This document shows, piece after piece, positions 56,132 through 61,273 of a stretch of 64,000 bases of DNA; the stretch's first letter is position 1; every line of letters begins with the position of its first letter. The notes beneath the pieces were generated by a model that was given only the letters and a program-made list of their open reading frames with translations, searched no databases and was not told where the DNA came from. This DNA comes from JACKAN01 sp964502735. GTDB taxonomy: Bacteria > Bdellovibrionota > Bdellovibrionia > Bdellovibrionales > UBA1609. The stretch is from contig CAZCYD010000007.1 of NCBI GenBank assembly GCA_964502735.1, positions 1 to 64,000 of the forward strand, read 5' to 3'. Position numbers and translations under genes: made by a program.

Positions 56132-56785
56132 TTAGTAGATGGCTAAAATGAATTCTTTTTTCTGATGACTATACTTTTCTTGTAGTTGTTTTGCTGATCC
56201 TATGTCAAAAGACTCATCGGATTGAGTCAGAGAAGTCGCGAGGATAATTTTTTTAGTAGGTAAATATATTGACAACTCATTTAATGTCTTTTCGAGTCTG
56301 TAGGGTGTATCCATTAAAATAACAGGAATTTTTGTAGCTTTTAACTTTTCAAATTCCTTTTTTCGCAATTCAGAATTAGCGGGAAGAAACCCTTTAAAGT
56401 AAAATTCTGTCAATTTGAGACCTGAGCCACTGAGAAATGCCATTAAGCTTGAAGCACCTGGCACAATAGTAATTTCAATTCCGTGGGATCGGCATAAATT
56501 AACTAATTCAGCTCCCGGGTCACAAAAGCCTGGCGTTCCGCAATCTGACACGAGAGCTACGGCTTTGGTTTTGCACTCTCCTAGTAGGTACTCCAGATCT
56601 TTCTGATCGGAGTGTTCGTTTAATAGCTCTATAACTTTATATCCGATCTCAAGATCTCTGATGAGACGGCCAACAATTTTTCGTTCCTCGCCAATTATTA
56701 AGTCAGCTTGTTTTAAGAGTTTTAGGGCCCTGAGGCTAATATCTTCGATGTTTCCTATGGGAGTTGCGATTACGCTTAAAGACAT
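56132..56785 (-). CDS. rsmI: RsmI-like 16S rRNA (cytidine-1402-2'-O)-methyltransferase, short form
   Basis: Tetrapyrrole-methylase-fold SAM enzyme. VIATPIGNIEDISLRAL (about 5-21), GEERK, VSDCGTPGFCDPG (about 78-90) and GASSLMAFLSGSGL are all characteristic of RsmI. At 217 residues it lacks the roughly 60-residue C-terminal domain of the standard protein, ending exactly at the close of the methylase fold (KKEFILAIY). The stop codon adjoins palindrome copy 3, so the element may have truncated the gene. The short form may still be active. Its ATG is only 14 bp from the divergent NUDIX start, with no ribosome binding site visible. Confidence 0.82.
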   Translation of the reverse strand: MSLSVIATPIGNIEDISLRALKLLKQADLIIGEERKIVGRLIRDLEIGYKVIELLNEHSDQKDLEYLLGECKTKAVALVSDCGTPGFCDPGAELVNLCRSHGIEITIVPGASSLMAFLSGSGLKLTEFYFKGFLPANSELRKKEFEKLKATKIPVILMDTPYRLEKTLNELSIYLPTKKIILATSLTQSDESFDIGSAKQLQEKYSHQKKEFILAIY

Positions 56786-56809
56786 GATAGTCTGCTACCA
56801 TGTCTTTAA
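56776..56809. promoter_or_regulatory. Inverted repeat containing two divergent start codons
   Basis: TTAAAGACATG (56776-56786) and CATGTCTTTAA (56799-56809) are exact reverse complements around a 12-base spacer. Each arm contains the ATG of one gene, rsmI on the minus strand and the NUDIX gene on the plus strand. Neither gene has a Shine-Dalgarno sequence. There is no room for promoters between the starts, so each promoter must lie inside the opposite gene, or the mRNAs are leaderless. Confidence 0.6.
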
Positions 56810-57342
56810 AGCGCTGGGAAGTCATAAATAGTGAAAATCTCTTTCAGGGTCCATTTTTTCGGTTAAGATCTGATAACTGCAGGTTGCCTGATGGGAAAAT
56901 TATGCCCAAATACTACGTAATAGATATATTGGATTGGGTGAATATTGTAGCTGTAACACAGAATCAATTGATAATGATCAGGCAGTATAGACATGCCTAT
57001 GGAGATAGTTTTTTTGAAATCCCAGGGGGGACTCTCGACAGTGTAGACGAATCCCCTTTAGTTGCTGCCAAACGAGAACTACTAGAAGAAACTGGTTTTG
57101 TAAGTGAAAATTGGGAATATAGAGGTTTTCACTGTCCGAATCCAGCCCTGCAAAGCAATCGGATGCACACCTATTTAGCGAAAGATTGTAGAAAAGAGTT
57201 TGATCAAAAATTAGATGAGTTTGAAAATATTGAAGTTATTCTTTGTGAAAAAAAAGAAGTTGCTTCTATGTTGAAAAGTGGGAAAATACAACACTCTCTC
57301 ATCGCAGCTTCACTGACTCGCTGTATAGATATTTTAGTCTAA
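56800..57342 (+). CDS. NUDIX hydrolase, ADP-ribose pyrophosphatase-like
   Basis: 180 residues. The NUDIX box is GGTLDSVDESPLVAAKRELL followed by EETGF, with one residue more than the usual spacing between Gly and the first Glu. WVNIVAVTQNQLIMIRQYRH before it matches ADP-ribose pyrophosphatases (NudF-like). Cytosolic housecleaning of nucleoside diphosphate derivatives is expected. The start at 56800 is supported by alignment of the first residues with the family but not by a ribosome binding site. Palindrome copy 4 begins 13 bp after its stop. Confidence 0.88.
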   Translation: MSLKRWEVINSENLFQGPFFRLRSDNCRLPDGKIMPKYYVIDILDWVNIVAVTQNQLIMIRQYRHAYGDSFFEIPGGTLDSVDESPLVAAKRELLEETGFVSENWEYRGFHCPNPALQSNRMHTYLAKDCRKEFDQKLDEFENIEVILCEKKEVASMLKSGKIQHSLIAASLTRCIDILV

Positions 57343-57355
57343 AGTTCATAAGGTT

Positions 57356-57491
57356 ATACCAATTCCCAAAAATAATCGTTTAAGATTTTGTGAATGCGCC
57401 TCACGCGCAGTTCCGCAGCTTCAAGGCTGCGGCTGTATGAGCATGAGGCGCATTCACAAAATCTTAAACGATTATTTTTGGGAATTGGTAT
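57356..57491 (-). repeat. Long inverted repeat element, copy 4
   Basis: Arms 57356-57403 and 57444-57491 are perfect reverse complements over 48 bases. The core is in the opposite orientation to copies 1-3: reading the minus strand gives TGCTCATACAGC, a CCGCAGCC/AGCTGCGG hairpin with one mismatch, and GAACTGCGCG. It separates the convergent NUDIX and HAD genes. Its terminal base is the last base of the HAD stop codon (TGA). Confidence 0.93.
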
Positions 57492-58234
57492 CATTCATTT
57501 TTTTTAAGTAAATAAGATTTTTCCAAAAAAGGCCATAGGGCAAGTGGCTCTGCCTTGCGTGAGTGAACGCTATCCATAAAAACAATCTGAACATTTGAAA
57601 ACTCAGTTTCTACTGCATGAACAATGGCGGGTTCGTTCTCAAATAAATAAATTAAATCATAGGATTTATTCATGGTTCTGATTTTTTCCACTTTAAAGTT
57701 GACGTCATCCATTTTGGGTTTTGGTTTTAATATTAACTCTACATTTTGTAATTCAATGGGAAATTTCCAATGCCTTAAGCTTTCGATTGTTCCTTGAGCC
57801 ATACGTATTTGATCTCGACCAGACAAGTATTTCAAATGGGATTGAGTTGTAGAATAGAGTTGATTAACAAAAAATACGGCTCCTTCGTAGGGAAGATCAT
57901 ACTGCAAATACTCATTGGAAAAAAAGCGTAAAGCCCAAAAGTTCTTTGCATGTTTACTAAAATCATTATTATGAAGATCCACACGATCAAGAGCGTCCTG
58001 TAGCCCCCAGTCGCTATCAAAAACTTGGGTGCTACTAAGTTTTTCAATTTCTTTTGGGTATTTATATTGAGTTTCTGGATCAGAGATCAGTTCAGAAAAA
58101 ATATACTTAGTTCTTGGACTAACGTCGTAAAGAGTCGAGTCCAAGTCGAATATACACAAAATTTTACCATCATTTTTACTGTGTATGTGAATATCGTCTA
58201 TTAATTTACTTAAGATTTTATCAAGTTTAAGCAT
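57491..58234 (-). CDS. HAD-superfamily hydrolase
   Basis: 247 residues. Motif I FDLDSTLYD has nucleophile Asp30 and Asp32. Motif II is YLSGRD, where Ser sits in place of the usual first Thr/Ser. KPKP supplies the Lys, and FENEPAIVHAVE occupies the place of motif III/IV. No signal peptide. Probably a cytosolic phosphatase of small phosphometabolites. The substrate cannot be inferred. It is transcribed divergently from the GYF_2-PilZ gene across a 321-bp gap. Confidence 0.8.
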   Translation of the reverse strand: MLKLDKILSKLIDDIHIHSKNDGKILCIFDLDSTLYDVSPRTKYIFSELISDPETQYKYPKEIEKLSSTQVFDSDWGLQDALDRVDLHNNDFSKHAKNFWALRFFSNEYLQYDLPYEGAVFFVNQLYSTTQSHLKYLSGRDQIRMAQGTIESLRHWKFPIELQNVELILKPKPKMDDVNFKVEKIRTMNKSYDLIYLFENEPAIVHAVETEFSNVQIVFMDSVHSRKAEPLALWPFLEKSYLLKKNE

Positions 58235-58555
58235 TAAACACCTAAATTTACAGAGTTATCTTTTTTGAATATCTTTTTTTCAAAAAAAAAACAACACATA
58301 CAAAATTGATTACAAGATCTACAAAAAAAATCTCATTTCGATCTGACACGCTCAAAACAAGACAGTTATTAAAAATGTTTAAAGAAATTGAACCCATAGG
58401 GGTTAAGGATCAAGGCTCAGGTTCCGAACATTAAGCTGAGACATTGTAAGCTACAGTGGTAGTCTACAAGATTAGCTCAATAGGTATCTTAAAGGGTATC
58501 TTAACTGGAGATTAGGGTTGTTATAACGACAAAAATCAAAAAATGGGTGTAAGAG
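58235..58555. promoter_or_regulatory. 321-bp divergent intergenic region, possible regulatory leader
   Basis: No gene seen. A direct repeat GGTATCTTAA occurs at 58483-58492 and 58495-58504 (12-bp period), and there are A- and T-runs at 58260-58300. Around 58395-58440 AACCC-AT-AGGGGTT and CTCAG...CTGAG could form hairpins. It must hold promoters for the HAD gene and the GYF_2-PilZ operon. No known riboswitch pattern was recognised. Confidence 0.35.
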
Positions 58556-59407
58556 ATGAGTTTAGTTAAATATCGAGTATCAGTAGAGGGAAGTGAACAT
58601 AGCGAACTTGATCTGAACCAGATAGTCAATAGGTTATTAGAAAAAACACTTTCTCCTACTGATTGCATTTTTGATTCTGAAAATGACGAATGGATACCCA
58701 TCGTTGAAAACGAAGAAGTTATGTCTCACTTTAAATCTGCTGTAAGAAATATGAAAAGCAGTCACAATTCAAATAAGCAGATGTCTTCATCAGACGAAGT
58801 ACAACCAACAGATTTTTCGTCTTTAAAAGATAATCCAATGTTAACTGAGTGGTACATTTTAAAGGGTGAAAATAAATTTGGACCATTTCAGTATTCTGAG
58901 GTTATTAAAATGTTACAGGAGAAGATTGTATTTGAATTCGACTTTGCTTGGCAAAATGGTATGTCAGCTTGGACTAGGATTGCACAGATTGAAAACTTTC
59001 GACCCGAGCATATAAAAAAGCTACAGGGCAGTCTTATGCCTGAAATAAAAAATGTTTTTTTTAGAAGAAAGCACCCGCGAATACCTTTTGAGTGTGAAGT
59101 TGTAGTTCATGACAATGTTAATGTTTGGTCGGGAAAAGCTATTGAACTCAGTGAGGGCGGGGCAGGGCTAATCATGGAAAACTCATTGATTCTACCTGGG
59201 CAAAAGCTCTATATGCACTTTAAGTCTGGAGCTAACTTTCCTGCATTTAATGCAATTTGTGAGGTCGTTAGCAAGAAGTATATGGATGGAGTTAAGAAAA
59301 AAGAAGTTCCAGTTTGTTATGGGGTGAAGTTTACGAGTTTAAGTGAAGAGGCTTTTTCTCATCTGCAGAAGTATACAAAAAGTAATCATGAAAGGGTTTC
59401 GGCTTAG
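58556..59407 (+). CDS. Tandem GYF_2-like and PilZ domain protein
   Basis: 283 residues. A degenerate GYF_2-like region (about 5-55, ending EWIPIV) precedes a clear GYF_2 domain (about 99-150, WYILKGENKFGPFQYSEV and SAWTRI). The C-terminal PilZ domain starts RRKHPRIPF (the c-di-GMP binding RxxxR, about 173-178) and has ELSEGGAGL in place of (D/N)xSxxG. Glu at the first position is a deviation. It probably senses c-di-GMP in the cytoplasm and heads the operon with a TolQ/TolR motor, whose activity it may control. Confidence 0.87.
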   Translation: MSLVKYRVSVEGSEHSELDLNQIVNRLLEKTLSPTDCIFDSENDEWIPIVENEEVMSHFKSAVRNMKSSHNSNKQMSSSDEVQPTDFSSLKDNPMLTEWYILKGENKFGPFQYSEVIKMLQEKIVFEFDFAWQNGMSAWTRIAQIENFRPEHIKKLQGSLMPEIKNVFFRRKHPRIPFECEVVVHDNVNVWSGKAIELSEGGAGLIMENSLILPGQKLYMHFKSGANFPAFNAICEVVSKKYMDGVKKKEVPVCYGVKFTSLSEEAFSHLQKYTKSNHERVSA

Positions 59408-59456
59408 TTAATTGATATATTTGTATTTAATGCCTTTATAAATAAGGGGGAGGCAA

Positions 59457-60176
59457 ATGGAAAATTTAGGAAAACTAATAGTGGATGGAGGCGTTCCCGC
59501 CTATCTAATAGTAACAATGGGGATTGTAGCTCTGGCTTTGATTTTTGAGAGGATCAAGGTTTTATTTTTTGATTATTCAATTAAAACAGAGGCCTTTATG
59601 AACCAGGTTAAAAGTTTGATAATGAATGATCAAGTTGACGATGCGATTACATTTTGCACAGCCAACAAAAGAGCTCCTCTGGCACATGTTGTGAAGGGAG
59701 TTCTGGAAAGATCTGATAGAGATGAGGAGTCTATAAATCAAGGTTTAGATATTTCTCTTGCAGAAATTATTCCCAACTTGGGGAAAAGACTTGGGTATCT
59801 ATCTATGATAGCTAACGTCTCCACTTTGATGGGTTTGTTAGGAACAATCACGGGATTGATTATGGCCTTTCAAGCGGTAAGTTTTGCAGATCCTTCGCAA
59901 AAACAAGTTGTCCTTGCCCAGGGTATTTCTATGGCTATGAATACAACAGCCCTTGGTTTATCAGTTGCAATTCCAGTAATGGTAGCCTACGCATTTCTTC
60001 ATACGAGACAAAATAGAATATTAGAAGAAGTTTCGGAGCATTCGGCTAAAGTTGTAGACTTATTGACAACACGACATTACCAACCCTTTTCAGCTGTAAA
60101 AGCCTTTCCAAAGAACTTATCTGAGAAGAAAATGAATGAGATACAGCCGCCAGCTCCAAGCGTAAAGTCTGTTTAA
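59457..60176 (+). CDS. MotA/TolQ/ExbB proton channel (AglR-like)
   Basis: 239 residues, three membrane helices. One lies near the N-terminus (YLIVTMGIVALALIFERIKV), two in the core (VSTLMGLLGTITGLIMAF and NTTALGLSVAIPVMVAYAF). Length and the following two ExbD-type genes match the AglR-AglQ-AglS motor of Myxococcus gliding and its Bdellovibrio homologues better than a TonB system. GGGGGAGG just upstream of the ATG is a very strong ribosome binding site, unusual in this window. Confidence 0.9.
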   Translation: MENLGKLIVDGGVPAYLIVTMGIVALALIFERIKVLFFDYSIKTEAFMNQVKSLIMNDQVDDAITFCTANKRAPLAHVVKGVLERSDRDEESINQGLDISLAEIIPNLGKRLGYLSMIANVSTLMGLLGTITGLIMAFQAVSFADPSQKQVVLAQGISMAMNTTALGLSVAIPVMVAYAFLHTRQNRILEEVSEHSAKVVDLLTTRHYQPFSAVKAFPKNLSEKKMNEIQPPAPSVKSV

Positions 60177-60189
60177 CGAAGAAGAGGAA

Positions 60190-60756
60190 ATGAGCATGAG
60201 TAAGCGTAGAAATTTAACAATAGAGTCTTCTAAGCAAGAAGAGACAAATATTGATGTGGATTTAGCGCCTATGCTTGCGCTTATGGTTACTCTTATTCCG
60301 ATTATGCTTTTGTCAACAGTATTTGTTAGGATAACTCTAATTGAAACCCCCCTGCCACAAGTCGTTGAAAAAGCTATACAAGAGGATCGTGATAAAGAAC
60401 CTAAAGAGGTTCAGGTCGTTGTAACAATGTTTAATCAAGGAATTAAATTCCAAATCATGAGAGATGGGAAAGAACAAAAAGTTGTGAGACTTCCTAAGAA
60501 TAATAATCAATGGGATTTAGACGGATTGTATAGTGCAGCCTATCAAACGAAAATGACATACCCCCAGGTTTTCCATGTTGATTTAAAACCTGATGTGGAT
60601 GTTAAGTATGAAGATATTGTCAAAGTGATAGATAAGCTAAGAAAGATTGAGTCTAAAGATAAGAAAGCACAAATTCTAGATAAGGACACGCTTCAGAAGA
60701 TAGAAACAGATTTAATGTTTCCCGAAATTAATTTTGCAAATGTGGTGGAGGGTTAA
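60190..60756 (+). CDS. ExbD/TolR-like protein 1 (AglQ-like)
   Basis: 188 residues. One N-terminal membrane helix with the acidic residue in DVDLAPMLALMVTLIPIMLL (Asp near residue 20) and a periplasmic domain. It should form the proton-driven motor with the upstream channel. The periplasmic part (about 60-188) is longer than in a typical TolR. Close spacing (13 bp) from the channel gene and direct abutment with the next. Confidence 0.88.
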   Translation: MSMSKRRNLTIESSKQEETNIDVDLAPMLALMVTLIPIMLLSTVFVRITLIETPLPQVVEKAIQEDRDKEPKEVQVVVTMFNQGIKFQIMRDGKEQKVVRLPKNNNQWDLDGLYSAAYQTKMTYPQVFHVDLKPDVDVKYEDIVKVIDKLRKIESKDKKAQILDKDTLQKIETDLMFPEINFANVVEG

Positions 60757-61269
60757 ATGAGAAGGGCTGTTGATAAGTTTATCTCTAATAATAAGAAAAC
60801 TACATTTGTCTTGCAGTTAACTGCAATGGTCGACATGTTTACAATACTGATAGTCTTTTTATTAAAAAGCTTTTCTACGAGTGCTGTCACAATAACTCCA
60901 CATAAAGATATGGTTTTACCACAATCATCAGCATACGTTGAGCCTATCGAAGCTTTAAAGTTGGTGGTAGCCCTGGATGGGATTTATGTTGATGACAGGA
61001 AAGTTGTAGATGTGAGCGATGGTAAAATTTCAACTTTAGATCTAGATGCTAATGATAAGGATTTCATCAGAAAATTATATGAAGAATTAGATAAGCACGC
61101 TGTTAAATCAAGGGATATTGCAGGTCAAAATGAGGACATAAAGTTTGATGGTAAAATTGTGATGCAAGCAGATTCCAGATTTGATTATGGTGAATTAAAA
61201 AAAGTGATGTATACAGCTTCACTTGCAGGATTTGCAGATATGAAATTGGCAACACTATCATTTGAGTAG
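60757..61269 (+). CDS. ExbD/TolR-like protein 2 (AglS-like)
   Basis: 170 residues. Single membrane helix with LQLTAMVDMFTILIVFLL (Asp near residue 24) and a periplasmic domain with GKIVMQADSRFDYGELKKVM, the typical ExbD C-terminal motif. Two different ExbD-like proteins with one channel is the Agl pattern. ATG directly follows the previous stop, with GGAGGG upstream. Confidence 0.9.
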   Translation: MRRAVDKFISNNKKTTFVLQLTAMVDMFTILIVFLLKSFSTSAVTITPHKDMVLPQSSAYVEPIEALKLVVALDGIYVDDRKVVDVSDGKISTLDLDANDKDFIRKLYEELDKHAVKSRDIAGQNEDIKFDGKIVMQADSRFDYGELKKVMYTASLAGFADMKLATLSFE

Positions 61270-61273
61270 GGTA

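Noticed and set aside
58235..58555. c-di-GMP (GEMM) riboswitch upstream of the PilZ gene
   Set aside because: The conserved GEMM core sequences are not recognisable. Only generic short hairpins are seen.
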